NCBI RefSeq assembly: GCF_000397065.2
Contig: NZ_KE007306.1
Coordinates: 763,164 to 827,163, forward strand
Source of the DNA: Marinobacter lipolyticus SM19
Lineage (GTDB): Bacteria; Pseudomonadota; Gammaproteobacteria; Pseudomonadales; Oleiphilaceae
Length of the DNA: 64,000 nucleotides
Reading direction: 5' to 3'
Under the pieces are notes generated by a model, which saw nothing but the letters and a program-made list of their open reading frames with translations, was not told the DNA's origin and made no database searches. Both the position numbers and the translations under genes were made by a program. Positions 27,031 through 37,338 of this stretch are shown here, piece by piece. The stretch's first letter is position 1; the number at the start of each line of letters is the position of its first letter.

Positions 27031-28116
27031 ATGAAACAGATGAACGAAGCACAGCTCAATGAGCTTGAACAAGACCTGAATGCCATCCGCGACGAGGTCC
27101 TCGCCGACCTGGGTGAGCGTGACGCCAACTACATTCGCCGCGTCGTGCGCCTGCACCGGTCGCTGGAAGTGGCCGGCCGGGTGATGATGCCTTTTGGCTT
27201 TATTCCCCCGGTTTTTGTCGCGGCCACGGCAGCGCTGGGCATTTCCAAAATCATCGAGAACATGGAAATTGGCCACAACGTGATGCACGGTCAGTATGAC
27301 TGGATGAACGATCCATCCCTTCACTCCCAGACCTACGAGTGGGACACTGTGTGTACCGGTGATTCCTGGCGCCTGACCCACAACTACGAGCACCACACCT
27401 ACACCAACATCATCGGCAAGGACCGGGATTACGGCTATGCCCTGCTCCGCCTCAGCGATGATGACAAGTGGCGCCCGGCCCACAGCCTGCAGTTCATCAA
27501 CTACATTCTGCTGAGCGTGTTCTTCCAGTGGGGGGTGGGACTGCATGAACTGGAGTTCGAGCGGATCCGCCGTGGTGAAGTCAGCCTGAAAGAGAAGCTG
27601 CCGTTCCTGAAGGGATTCGTCCGCAAGGGTGGTCGCCAGGCATTCAAGGACTACGTGTTCTTCCCGCTGGTCACCTTCCCGGTTGCACCGATCGTGTTGG
27701 CCGGCAACATTGGCGCCAACCTGATCCGCAACCTGTGGTCATCCACGGTAATTTTCTGCGGCCACTTTACCCAGGATGCAGAAACCTTTACCGAGGAAGA
27801 GTGTGAAGGTGAGAGCAAGGGCCACTGGTACCTGCGCCAGCTTACCGGGTCGTCCAACTTCTCCGGCAACCGGTTTGTACACCTGCTCAGCGGTCACTTG
27901 AGCTACCAGATGGAACACCATGTGTTCCCGGACCTGCCTGCCCATCGCTATCCGGAAATTTCCGAGAAAGTGCAGGCGGTGTGCAAAAAGCACGGCATTC
28001 ACTACAACACCGGAAGTTTCGCCAGGCAGTACGGCACGGTGCTCAAGCGCATCCTCAGCTACTCCCTGCCTGATCGCCTCCGCGAGAAGTGGACAGCTCA
28101 GCCACAGACCGCCTGA
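27031..28116 (+). CDS. Acyl-CoA desaturase (membrane fatty acid desaturase)
   Basis: A 361-residue di-iron membrane desaturase. The three histidine boxes are GHNVMHG (81-87), HNYEHH (117-122) and QMEHH (293-297), with an additional His in FCGHFTQDAE. Four membrane spans lie around 50-72 and 208-240. It introduces a double bond, probably at position 9, into exogenous acyl-CoA, using O2 and electrons from the reductase upstream. Together with fabAB near 61 kb the cell has both the aerobic and the anaerobic route to unsaturated fatty acids. AACAGGAG precedes the start. Confidence 0.94.
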   Translation: MKQMNEAQLNELEQDLNAIRDEVLADLGERDANYIRRVVRLHRSLEVAGRVMMPFGFIPPVFVAATAALGISKIIENMEIGHNVMHGQYDWMNDPSLHSQTYEWDTVCTGDSWRLTHNYEHHTYTNIIGKDRDYGYALLRLSDDDKWRPAHSLQFINYILLSVFFQWGVGLHELEFERIRRGEVSLKEKLPFLKGFVRKGGRQAFKDYVFFPLVTFPVAPIVLAGNIGANLIRNLWSSTVIFCGHFTQDAETFTEEECEGESKGHWYLRQLTGSSNFSGNRFVHLLSGHLSYQMEHHVFPDLPAHRYPEISEKVQAVCKKHGIHYNTGSFARQYGTVLKRILSYSLPDRLREKWTAQPQTA

Positions 28117-28117
28117 T

Positions 28118-28555
28118 TCAGGCGATCTGCAACAATCTGATTAACTGCGGCCGATGCTGGCTCTGTACCACATCGGCCAACGTGTATTTATCGAGGGTTT
28201 CCAGGAATGCTTTCAGGGCCTCGGCAAATATTGATTTCAATCCGCATACCGGTGTAATCCGGCAGGCATTACTCGAGGAAAAACACTCGACAATGTTCAT
28301 ATCCTGTTCCGTTTCCCTGACCAGCACGCCGATATTGATCTCTTCCGGTGCCATATGCAGACGGATGCCACCGTTCTTCCCGCGAATCGTTTCGATGTAA
28401 CCCTTCTTGTTAAGCTGATGAACCACCTTCATCAGGTGATTCTTCGAGATATCGTAACTGTCGGCAATTTCCTGAATGGTAGCCAGACGATCACCCTGAA
28501 CCGCCAGATAAATCAGCACGCGCATTGAGTAGTCAGTGTAGCGGGTGATGTGCAT
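28118..28555 (-). CDS. nsrR: Rrf2 family NO-sensing regulator NsrR
   Basis: A 145-residue Rrf2 repressor. The start MHITRYTDYSMRVLIYLA and the recognition helix 'IADSYDISKNHLMKVVHQL' are typical of NsrR. The three cysteines that hold the Fe-S cluster are C91, C98 and C104 (ECFSSSNACRITPVCGLK). NO destroys the cluster and releases NO-detoxification genes. Its classic neighbour, an NO reductase gene, is present here only as a remnant at 28965-29264. nnrS at 58.7 kb is another expected target. It ends right beside the desaturase gene (convergent). Confidence 0.92.
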   Translation of the reverse strand: MHITRYTDYSMRVLIYLAVQGDRLATIQEIADSYDISKNHLMKVVHQLNKKGYIETIRGKNGGIRLHMAPEEINIGVLVRETEQDMNIVECFSSSNACRITPVCGLKSIFAEALKAFLETLDKYTLADVVQSQHRPQLIRLLQIA

Positions 28556-28585
28556 TCATTTGCTCCAAGACTGCGAATGGAAAAC

Positions 28586-28954
28586 TCAACACGACGGTCT
28601 GGACAATAAAAATGCAGCCAGCCCGCAGAAAAACACGCCAAGCCCGGTCAGCAGGGCTAAAGACGCACCTGACAGGAACAGAATCGACCAGCTAATCCCC
28701 AGCATAACGCAGGCTAAAACCTTCCCACGCAGGGGCACTGCCCTCCGTTCCCTCCAGTTCTCGATAGCTGGCCCGAAGGTCCGGTGATTCTCCAGCCATG
28801 AAGCAAACTCCGGCGACCCTTTGCTGGCGCAGAAGGCCGCCAGCAGTATGAACGGGGTGGTCGGCAGTAGCGGAAGAGCAACACCCAGCAAACCGAGTCC
28901 AGCGAACATATACGCAAGAAATTTGAATACGGTTTTCCCCGGAGCACCGTTCAT
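28586..28954 (-). CDS. YbaN family (DUF454) membrane protein
   Basis: A 122-residue protein of the DUF454/YbaN family with three to four hydrophobic helices. The hallmark is 'GVALPLLPTTPFILLAAFCASKGSPEFASWL', split here as GVALPLLPTTPFILLAAF followed by CASKGSP. I start it at the ATG at 28954; a longer frame to 29011 exists but lacks typical sequence. Function is unknown. It sits 30 bp upstream of nsrR on the same strand and is divergent from the nitric oxide reductase remnant. Confidence 0.83.
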   Translation of the reverse strand: MNGAPGKTVFKFLAYMFAGLGLLGVALPLLPTTPFILLAAFCASKGSPEFASWLENHRTFGPAIENWRERRAVPLRGKVLACVMLGISWSILFLSGASLALLTGLGVFFCGLAAFLLSRPSC

Positions 28955-28964
28955 TTGCAAGAGC

Positions 28965-29264
28965 TCTGCCGCCTGATTAGATACTCCATAGTCTACCAGC
29001 AATCTATGCAAGGGCCTCCCCGTTTGGTTACGGCCAGACTGCCAGGCAATCCATCGGCGGTATGCAGCCGGGTGGCATCTGGGGGCAAGGCACCTACCAG
29101 GCGCCGGACTGGAGTGCGGACTATTACAGCAGGTTGTTCAGCGATGCGACCTATACCAACAACTGGCCCCAGGAGACACTGACTGAAAGGAGGTCAAAGG
29201 CGTGTTCTTCCCGGATCAGAAACCGGAATCCGCATTGCCCGATTCAGAGCAAGCACTGGCCTGA
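28965..29264 (+). pseudogene. Remnant of quinol-type nitric oxide reductase (qNor, norB/norZ)
   Basis: Reading the plus strand, one frame gives VYQQSMQGPPRLVTA (28991-29035). A second frame, from 29029, gives YGQTARQSIGGMQPGGIWG and then QGTYQAPDWSADYYSR. These closely match the N-terminal periplasmic region of qNor, whose intact form has EVYRQAPPxPxxVVTA, about 15 residues, then GQxAWQSIGGMQxGSIWGHGAYQAPDWSADW. So a short segment is missing, with a frameshift, and the large catalytic part is absent. A third stretch ends at a TGA (29262) followed by a clear terminator, probably the surviving 3' end. Its place beside nsrR fits. Confidence 0.75.
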
Positions 29265-29277
29265 TTCACCCATCCTC

Positions 29278-29301
29278 GCGGGCCAGGGACGGCCCGCTTT
29301 T
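29278..29301 (+). terminator. Intrinsic terminator after the NO reductase remnant
   Basis: GCGGGCC (29278-29284) pairs with GGCCCGC (29291-29297) around AGGGAC, followed by TTTTCG. It lies 14 bases after the last stop of the remnant and about 130 bp before moaA, so it probably ended the former NO reductase transcript. Confidence 0.75.
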
Positions 29302-29429
29302 CGTTTGTGGATGACGCTACTTCACTCCGGTTCCATAAGGCTTACCCCGCGAGAGGTATCGGAATCGTGCCGCTATTCTGCGATACTTGGGTTATATTTA
29401 ATCAATCTTTCAGACAGGGAAACCTGCCC

Positions 29430-30422
29430 ATGCCCCAAGCCAAGCTGACTGACCGTTTCGGTCGCACTGTAAATTATGTGCGCCTGTCTGTCACAGACCG
29501 CTGCGACTTTCGTTGCGTCTACTGCATGGCTGAGGAAATGACCTTCCTGCCCCGCCAGCAGGTGCTTACCCTTGAAGAGATAGCCCGCGTTGCCAGAACC
29601 TTCGTATCACTCGGCACTGAGAAAATTCGGCTGACCGGGGGCGAGCCGCTCGTGCGGAAGGGCATTCTGGAACTGGTCAAGGAAATCGGCACATACGGCC
29701 TGCGTGATTTTGCCATGACCACCAATGGCAGCCAGTTGGCTACCATGGCAGAGCCTCTTCGGAAAGCCGGCCTTAAGCGGCTCAATATAAGTCTGGACTC
29801 TCTGGATGCCGAGAAATTCAGCCGTATTACCCGTACCGGTAAACTCTCCCATGTTCTGGAAGGCATTGAGGCTGCACAAGACGCTGGCTTTGAGGGCATA
29901 AAACTCAATACGGTCGTCATGAAAGGTGGCAACGATCAGGAAGTACCCGAGCTGATCGAGTTTGCCCGCAAAAAGCAGGTGGACATTACCTTTATTGAGG
30001 AAATGCCCCTGGGCGAGATTTCCGAGCATGATCGTGGTCAGGTGCTATGTACCAGCGATGAAGTCCGCGACATTATTGGCCAGCGGCATGAGCTGATCCC
30101 CACACCGGAAGACTCCGGCGGGCCAGCCCGCTATTACCGCATGCCGGACAGCGATGTGCGCGTCGGGTTTATTTCTCCGCACTCCCACAACTTCTGCTCT
30201 ACCTGCAACCGGGTACGGGTGACGGTAGAGGGCCGCTTGCTGCTCTGTCTTGGCAATGAGCACTCCGTAGACCTGCGCCGTGTTCTGCGTGGGCACCCGG
30301 TGACTGACGACAAACTGCGGGAAACCATCATCAACGCCATGGACCTGAAGCCTGAGCGTCATCACTTTTCCTCTGAGGGTGATGTACAGATTCTTCGGTT
30401 TATGAATATGACGGGTGGTTGA
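29430..30422 (+). CDS. moaA: GTP 3',8-cyclase (molybdenum cofactor biosynthesis MoaA)
   Basis: A 330-residue radical SAM enzyme that, with MoaC, turns GTP into cyclic pyranopterin monophosphate. The N-terminal cluster is C25-x3-C29-x2-C32 (RCDFRCVYC), the C-terminal cluster uses C256, C259 and C273, and the chain ends in the conserved Gly-Gly (329-330). I start at the ATG at 29430 ([12 protein letters not shown]), the family start; an upstream ATG at 29307 is in frame but adds unrelated residues. No other moa gene is adjacent. Molybdenum cofactor is needed for nitrate reductase, which suits the NarK transporters further on. Confidence 0.95.
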   Translation: MPQAKLTDRFGRTVNYVRLSVTDRCDFRCVYCMAEEMTFLPRQQVLTLEEIARVARTFVSLGTEKIRLTGGEPLVRKGILELVKEIGTYGLRDFAMTTNGSQLATMAEPLRKAGLKRLNISLDSLDAEKFSRITRTGKLSHVLEGIEAAQDAGFEGIKLNTVVMKGGNDQEVPELIEFARKKQVDITFIEEMPLGEISEHDRGQVLCTSDEVRDIIGQRHELIPTPEDSGGPARYYRMPDSDVRVGFISPHSHNFCSTCNRVRVTVEGRLLLCLGNEHSVDLRRVLRGHPVTDDKLRETIINAMDLKPERHHFSSEGDVQILRFMNMTGG

Positions 30423-30679
30423 CGCGCTGGCGTGACTCAAGCCCCTGGCCCGTTTCCGCCCAACGCACAGCCTTGTGCCGGCGAGCAAACTCCGCGAGTA
30501 TTGGGGGTAAGTGTTAATGGCGCAAAACACGCGGCTGCCTTTGGAGTGGGCATACTCAATGCCCTCGCCTGCGCGCTTGGCATTGAGGTTGAGGCCGGCA
30601 AACTGGCGGGCAGACGAGTTCCATATCCATCTCCGCTGATCAGATCATGCAACACTACCGCCGATCCGAAACAACCGCC

Positions 30680-30693
30680 TTGATCATTATCAG
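30680..30693. promoter_or_regulatory. FNR/ANR-like box between convergent moaA and hemN
   Basis: TTGATCATTATCAG matches the FNR consensus TTGAT-N4-ATCAA in nine of ten positions. It lies about 260 bp after moaA and 14 bp past the hemN stop, where no promoter is expected. The 284-bp gap itself shows no recognisable gene, although it is GC-rich and open in two frames. Confidence 0.45.
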
Positions 30694-30706
30694 CAGGCCA
30701 GACCTG

Positions 30707-32116
30707 TCAGATAATCCGCGAAAACCTCTGACTCGCCCCTTCCTTCCTGTACAGATCGAAGATCTGACAGATGGCCCGAATCAGCAAGCGCCCTGCTGGC
30801 AGCACCTGTAGCCTTTGACCGTCATCCACAATCAGTTCGTCACGAATCATCGGCGTCAGTCGGTGCAGTTCATCAGCAAAGTAACGATCCAGATTCTCAC
30901 CCCACGCATCCGAAAACTGCTGGCGATCCAGACGGAACTGACAAATCAGCTGACCAATGACCCAGCGGCGAATGCGGTCGTCCCGTGTCAGATTCACACC
31001 TTTGGTAATCGCCAGGTGACCGGCATCGAGAGCGGCTTCCCAGGACGGCAGGTCGTGATTGTTCTGGAAGTAGGCGTCGTCAGTCTGGCCGATGGCGGAC
31101 ACCCCCAAGGACACCAGGTCGCAATCGGAGTGAGTGGTATAGCCCTGAAAATTCCGGCGCAGCCGGCCTTCCCTCTGGGCCACCGCGAGACTGTCATTCG
31201 GCTTGGCAAAATGGTCCATGCCGATGTATTCGTAACCAGCCTCCAGCAACCGGTTGATGGTGTTGTGCAGAATTGCCAGCTTCTGCTGCGGCGTTGGCAG
31301 AGTATCCGCCAGAATTCGGGTTTGCGGATAGAACCGATCCGGCAAATGGGCGTAACTGAACACCGACAGACGATCCGGCGACATCTCAATCACCGCCTCG
31401 AGGGTTTCGGCAAAGCTTTCCGGGGTCTGGTGTGGCAAACCGTAGATCAGGTCCAGATTAATGGAGCGGAAACCAATGCGGCGGGCCTCGTTCAGCACGG
31501 CCTCGGTCATTTCCCGGGGCTGGATACGGTTAACGGCTTTCTGCACCTGGGGATTTACATCCTGCACACCCAGACTGATACGGTTAAAGCCCAACTGCCA
31601 CAACGTGGCCAGGGTATCCTGGTCCACCTCGCGCGGATCAATCTCTACACTGTAATCACGATCTTCATCGGTCTGCAGATTGAACTGTTCACCATAACCC
31701 GCCATCAAATGCGCCATGACATCGTTCGGTAGGAAAGTAGGGGTGCCGCCGCCCCAGTGCAATTGCTTCACCGGCCGGTCCGCTCCGAAAAGCCGGGACT
31801 GTATCGCGGCTTCTTTCAGCAATCTTTCCACGTACGGAATGGCCTTGTGGCGCTGCTTGGTGATCACCTTGTTACAGGCGCAGTAGTAGCAAAGATGGGC
31901 ACAGAACGGCAGGTGCGTGTACAGGGACAGAGGCCGGTCACTGGCCTTACTCCGTGCCGCAGCCTTTTCCATGTCTTCCACCGGGTAGTTCTGGTTGAAT
32001 TCCACAGCCGTCGGATAGGAGGTGTAGCGCGGACCGCTCAGGTCATAACGCCTGATCAGTGCTTCATCCCAGATAAATTGTGGGAGGGTGGACTCAAATG
32101 TGGAGGTGGAAATCAT
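30707..32116 (-). CDS. hemN: Oxygen-independent coproporphyrinogen III oxidase
   Basis: A 469-residue radical SAM enzyme that decarboxylates coproporphyrinogen III to protoporphyrinogen IX without oxygen. The N-terminal GPRYTSYPTA (28-37) and the cluster C72, C76, C79 with the extra C81 (FCAHLCYYCACNKV) are diagnostic of true HemN rather than HemW. I prefer the ATG at 32116; the longer frame starts with TTG at 32137. An FNR-like box about 77 bp upstream fits anaerobic induction by ANR, as in Pseudomonas. Confidence 0.95.
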   Translation of the reverse strand: MISTSTFESTLPQFIWDEALIRRYDLSGPRYTSYPTAVEFNQNYPVEDMEKAAARSKASDRPLSLYTHLPFCAHLCYYCACNKVITKQRHKAIPYVERLLKEAAIQSRLFGADRPVKQLHWGGGTPTFLPNDVMAHLMAGYGEQFNLQTDEDRDYSVEIDPREVDQDTLATLWQLGFNRISLGVQDVNPQVQKAVNRIQPREMTEAVLNEARRIGFRSINLDLIYGLPHQTPESFAETLEAVIEMSPDRLSVFSYAHLPDRFYPQTRILADTLPTPQQKLAILHNTINRLLEAGYEYIGMDHFAKPNDSLAVAQREGRLRRNFQGYTTHSDCDLVSLGVSAIGQTDDAYFQNNHDLPSWEAALDAGHLAITKGVNLTRDDRIRRWVIGQLICQFRLDRQQFSDAWGENLDRYFADELHRLTPMIRDELIVDDGQRLQVLPAGRLLIRAICQIFDLYRKEGASQRFSRII

Positions 32117-32192
32117 AGCAGAAACTCTGAATGTCAAAATGGGGGCAAGCGGGGAACAGACGCCATGTTATGACAATCCGGACCGCCATATC

Positions 32193-32206
32193 TTGATGTG
32201 GGTCAG
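32193..32206. promoter_or_regulatory. FNR/ANR-like box upstream of hemN
   Basis: TTGATGTGGGTCAG keeps eight of ten conserved positions of TTGAT-N4-ATCAA (right arm GTCAG, as often in ANR/DNR sites). It is 77 bp upstream of the hemN start on the minus strand and 133 bp upstream of the photolyase gene. hemN is a known ANR/FNR target in other gammaproteobacteria. Confidence 0.55.
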
Positions 32207-32338
32207 CTCACCGATCTCAGGATTTTATCAACCTTCAATCTGAACCACCCTTGTGCCGTTGGCGTACTCTGACTACCCCCTTTGGGGAATGCTCGGTGTC
32301 CGCCGTCCGCAAACCAGACAACGGAGCACAATTTTGCC

Positions 32339-33871
32339 ATGCCAAACCTGATCCTGATTCTCGGCGACCAACTGACCACCGACATCAGCGCCCTCGAAAA
32401 CGCTGACCGGAAACGGGACAGGATCGTGATGGCAGAGGTCCATGATGAGGCCAGCTATACCAACCACCACAAGAAAAAACTGGTTCTGCTGTTCAGCGCC
32501 ATGCGGCACTTTGCTCAGCGGCTTGAGACGGAGGGCTGGCAAGTTCACTACCAGACCTACCACCCACAGAACGATGCCCAGAGCCTGGAAGCGGTTGTCG
32601 CCAGTCAACTCACAGAAACCGGCGCAGATAGAGTGATCACCACCGAATGTGGCGAATGGCGGCTGCATGAGCAGGTCAGCCAATGGCATGAACGGCTGGG
32701 TGTGCCGGTGGAGATTCGCCCGGATACCCGATTTATTGCCAGCAAGCAGGCGTTCGCGGATTGGGCAAAAGGTCGAAAACAGCTTCGAATGGAGTTCTTC
32801 TATCGGGAAATGCGGCGAAAAACCGGATTATTGATGACGCCTGATGGCAAGCCCGAAGGTGGGCAGTGGAATTTCGATGCGGACAACCGGCGCAAATGGG
32901 CCGGCAAGCCACCAGCTCCCGCGCCCTTCCGTGTGGAGCCGGATGAGGTGACGCAGGAGGTGATTGCACTGGTGGAGGAGCATTTTGCTGATCATTTCGG
33001 CACCACCGAGGACTTCCATTTTGCCGTGACGCCGGAAGACGCGGAGCAGGCGCTGGACTACTTTATCGATTTCGCACTGCTCTGTTTCGGCGATTTTCAG
33101 GACGCCATGTCCGATAATGAAGACTGGCTGTTCCACTCCATTCTGTCTCCCTACATCAACTGCGGTCTGCTTGACCCGTTAGCCGTGTGCGAAGCCGCTG
33201 CCCGGGCCTGGTATGCCGGGCGAGCGCCGATTAATGCGGTGGAGGGATTTATCCGGCAGATTCTGGGGTGGCGGGAATTTGTGCGGGGGATCTACTGGCT
33301 CAATATGCCGGAGTACGCCAGGGAAAACCGGCTCGGTAATACCCGTGCCCTGCCCTGGTTCTACTGGACCGGGGAAACAAAAATGCGCTGCATGCACAAG
33401 GCCCTTGATGCCACTCGCCGCAACGCTTACGCCCACCACATCCAGCGTCTGATGGTCACCGGTAATTTCGCGCTGCTGGCCGGCGTCCAACCGGAGGAGA
33501 TCTGTGACTGGTACCTGGCGGTGTACGCCGATGCCTATGACTGGGTCGAGCTACCCAACGTGCTCGGCATGGTGATGCACGCCGACGGCGGCTACCTGGG
33601 CTCGAAACCCTACGCCGCCAGCGGCAAGTACATCCAGCGCATGTCTGATCATTGCAGCAACTGCCACTACAACGTGAACAAATCCACGGAAGAAGATGCC
33701 TGCCCCTTCAACGCCCTGTACTGGCATTTCATCGACCGTCATCGGGACGACTTTGCCAGCAATCCTCGCATGGGCATGATGTACCGGAACTGGGACAAGC
33801 AAAAACCGGAGAGGCGGGAGGCGTTGCTCCACCGTGCCAACACATTATTGGCACGTCTGGAGCAACTTTGA
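32339..33871 (+). CDS. Iron-sulfur bacterial photolyase/cryptochrome (FeS-BCP, PhrB-like)
   Basis: A 510-residue protein of the FeS-BCP group, flavoproteins that repair (6-4) photoproducts or sense light. The start MPNLILILGDQL is the DUF1918-like/antenna-domain entry. The four cysteines for the [4Fe-4S] cluster are C351, C439, C442 and C455 (SDHCSNCHYNV...DACPFN), in almost the same positions as in Agrobacterium PhrB. I chose the ATG at 32339 over the in-frame upstream extension, which reads like non-coding sequence. It stands alone, divergent from hemN. Confidence 0.92.
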   Translation: MPNLILILGDQLTTDISALENADRKRDRIVMAEVHDEASYTNHHKKKLVLLFSAMRHFAQRLETEGWQVHYQTYHPQNDAQSLEAVVASQLTETGADRVITTECGEWRLHEQVSQWHERLGVPVEIRPDTRFIASKQAFADWAKGRKQLRMEFFYREMRRKTGLLMTPDGKPEGGQWNFDADNRRKWAGKPPAPAPFRVEPDEVTQEVIALVEEHFADHFGTTEDFHFAVTPEDAEQALDYFIDFALLCFGDFQDAMSDNEDWLFHSILSPYINCGLLDPLAVCEAAARAWYAGRAPINAVEGFIRQILGWREFVRGIYWLNMPEYARENRLGNTRALPWFYWTGETKMRCMHKALDATRRNAYAHHIQRLMVTGNFALLAGVQPEEICDWYLAVYADAYDWVELPNVLGMVMHADGGYLGSKPYAASGKYIQRMSDHCSNCHYNVNKSTEEDACPFNALYWHFIDRHRDDFASNPRMGMMYRNWDKQKPERREALLHRANTLLARLEQL

Positions 33872-33899
33872 GCAGGCGTAATGGAGACGTTTATCAGAA

Positions 33900-35372
<1,473 letters not shown>

Positions 35373-35474
35373 CTAAGGCACTACCCGGAAAGGGAAAGGA
35401 TCAAACGAAAAGGCCGATGTGACCAAGTTTCCCAATGGCAATGTTAACGTCCTGACGCAACAGCCCAACTGTTC

Positions 35475-37163
35475 TCACGGCGGTCCTATTTCACACGCCA
35501 GCATCAGTGCCCAGAATTCGGAGAAATCATTCACCACCACATCGGGTTTGTCGGGATGTTTATGGGTTCCGGGAAAGATTTTGTTAAGCCAGGGTTGATC
35601 CCACTGCGCCCCGTTAAAGAATACGGAGGTCATGCCTGCCCGTTTGGCTGCGATCACATCCGTGGTGCTGTCCCCGACATACCAGACGCTGGGATCGGGA
35701 GGATAATCCAGTTTCTGCACCGCCAGCAATAACTGGTCAGGATGGGGCTTGCGCAGCGGCGTATCATCGCCGCAAACGTCCACTTCAAACAGCTCCGTCC
35801 AGCCGGTATCCTCCACCGCCGCCAGTTCGTGCTCGAAGAACTCCCGGTCCCGGTTGGTAATCACACCCACCTGGATATCCAGACGACGCAACCCTTCCAG
35901 CACATCCCGCACCTTCGGTTCAAAAGCCTTTACCGTGCCATAGTGCTTCCGGTAGTGATGGTTGAAGACCCGGTGAGCAATCTGCTTGGCATCGTGATCC
36001 TCACCAAACAGCACCTCGAAGATATCGGTACGGGAAATCTTCCGGTCCGCCTTCACCTTGGGATGTAACCTCGCAAACTCCCGGACATAGGCCACGAGCT
36101 TGACGTCCTCCGGCGTCTTGCTGTCCTCTGGAGCGACCATCCGATCCATCAACTCAAGCTTGTGAAAGTCCGGCAGCATATCGTCCACGGCGTGGTACAT
36201 CGCGTCCAGGGTATCCACCAGGGTCGCGTGCCAGTCGAACAGCACCACCGAGGGACGAATCAGTCGAACGACCGCCGGGTGCCAGTCCGGCTCAATTCGC
36301 GGCGCCGGTCGCTCGGGTGGCGGAAACGGTCGAGGCCGAACTTCTGCGGGGGAACAACTGAATGAGTCCGGAAACCTCCGCTCCAACAATGCCAGCAGGT
36401 CTACCAGATCCTCGAAACTGTCGAGAATCGCAACCGGCGCATCGCGGTGGGAGAACCAGCTGTCGATGCGGCCGGCTTCCCAGCATGCGCCGTTATAGAA
36501 CACTCCAGCCACCCCTGCTTTATGGGCGGTCAGCATGTCCACATAACTGTCACCCACATACCAGGCTCGCTGATCCGCCGGTAACCCGGCCTTTTCCAGA
36601 GCCCTGAGAATGACTTCCGGGTCCGGCTTGTATTCGGTGACATCATCGGCACACACGGTTACGTCAAACAGATCCTGCCAGCGGCCCTCGTCCACGGTTT
36701 TCAGTTCTTGGTCGAGAAACTCCCGGTTGCGGTTGGTGGACACTGCCAGGCGTATGCCCATTTCCTTCAGGGCGGTGAGATAGTCATAGGCGCCAGGCTG
36801 GAAGGGCTTTACCCTGCCGAAGTACTTGCGGTAACAGGCATTATAAGCCTTGTGGGCGATCAGTTTGGCGTCCTTATCGTCACCGAAGATGGCGTTGAAG
36901 ATATCGGTTCGCGACACCCGCCGTTCCGCCAGTATCCGCGGATGCAACCTGCGAAAAATGCGGATATAGCGCACCAGGCGGGCGTCGTCAGCGGTGCGGC
37001 ATTTATCTTCCGGCAACAGCCGCTCCACCAGCCCCAGGTCCTCCAGTTGCGGCAGCATCTCCTCCATAGCGCTGAACATGGCATCGTGGGTATCGACCAG
37101 GGTGCCGTGCCAGTCAAAGATCAATATGGATGGAGGTTGGATATCGTCACTGAATCGGGCCAT
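35475..37163 (-). CDS. Tandem HAD-superfamily protein with two homologous domains
   Basis: A 562-residue cytoplasmic protein made of two HAD domains that resemble each other along their whole length (about 12-262 and 305-562), joined by a proline-rich linker (RPRPFPPPERPAP). Motif I reads FDWHGTLVD (Asp17, His19) and FDWHATLVD (Asp310, His312). The usual second Asp of DxD is His in both copies. Motif II is in STNRNREF / ITNRDREF, the Lys of motif III in EYKPDP / LRKPHP, and motif IV in YVGDSYVDM / YVGDSTTDV. Phosphatase activity is likely but the substitution leaves it open. ATG at 37163 has GGGGG upstream. Confidence 0.85.
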   Translation of the reverse strand: MARFSDDIQPPSILIFDWHGTLVDTHDAMFSAMEEMLPQLEDLGLVERLLPEDKCRTADDARLVRYIRIFRRLHPRILAERRVSRTDIFNAIFGDDKDAKLIAHKAYNACYRKYFGRVKPFQPGAYDYLTALKEMGIRLAVSTNRNREFLDQELKTVDEGRWQDLFDVTVCADDVTEYKPDPEVILRALEKAGLPADQRAWYVGDSYVDMLTAHKAGVAGVFYNGACWEAGRIDSWFSHRDAPVAILDSFEDLVDLLALLERRFPDSFSCSPAEVRPRPFPPPERPAPRIEPDWHPAVVRLIRPSVVLFDWHATLVDTLDAMYHAVDDMLPDFHKLELMDRMVAPEDSKTPEDVKLVAYVREFARLHPKVKADRKISRTDIFEVLFGEDHDAKQIAHRVFNHHYRKHYGTVKAFEPKVRDVLEGLRRLDIQVGVITNRDREFFEHELAAVEDTGWTELFEVDVCGDDTPLRKPHPDQLLLAVQKLDYPPDPSVWYVGDSTTDVIAAKRAGMTSVFFNGAQWDQPWLNKIFPGTHKHPDKPDVVVNDFSEFWALMLACEIGPP

Positions 37164-37338
37164 CAACAATCCCCCGTGGTGTCGGGCGTTTTTTAAGAGT
37201 CTGCTTTCAGTAAAAACCATTTCCATCCGGACTACAAAGAACTGTTGCTCAGCACCCTGCTCGTTACCACGGCCATGGCGTCGATGGCCACATACTCACC
37301 CTGACATCAACTACAATGGACGTACGGAGGAATACCCT

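Noticed and set aside
29201..29264. Possible 20-codon gene starting GTG after AAAGGAGG
   Set aside because: Too short to separate from chance; more simply read as the surviving 3' end of the nitric oxide reductase remnant.
30432..30683. 83-codon open frame between moaA and hemN
   Set aside because: No ribosome site, no family resemblance, and the opposite strand is equally open, as expected for GC-rich non-coding DNA.
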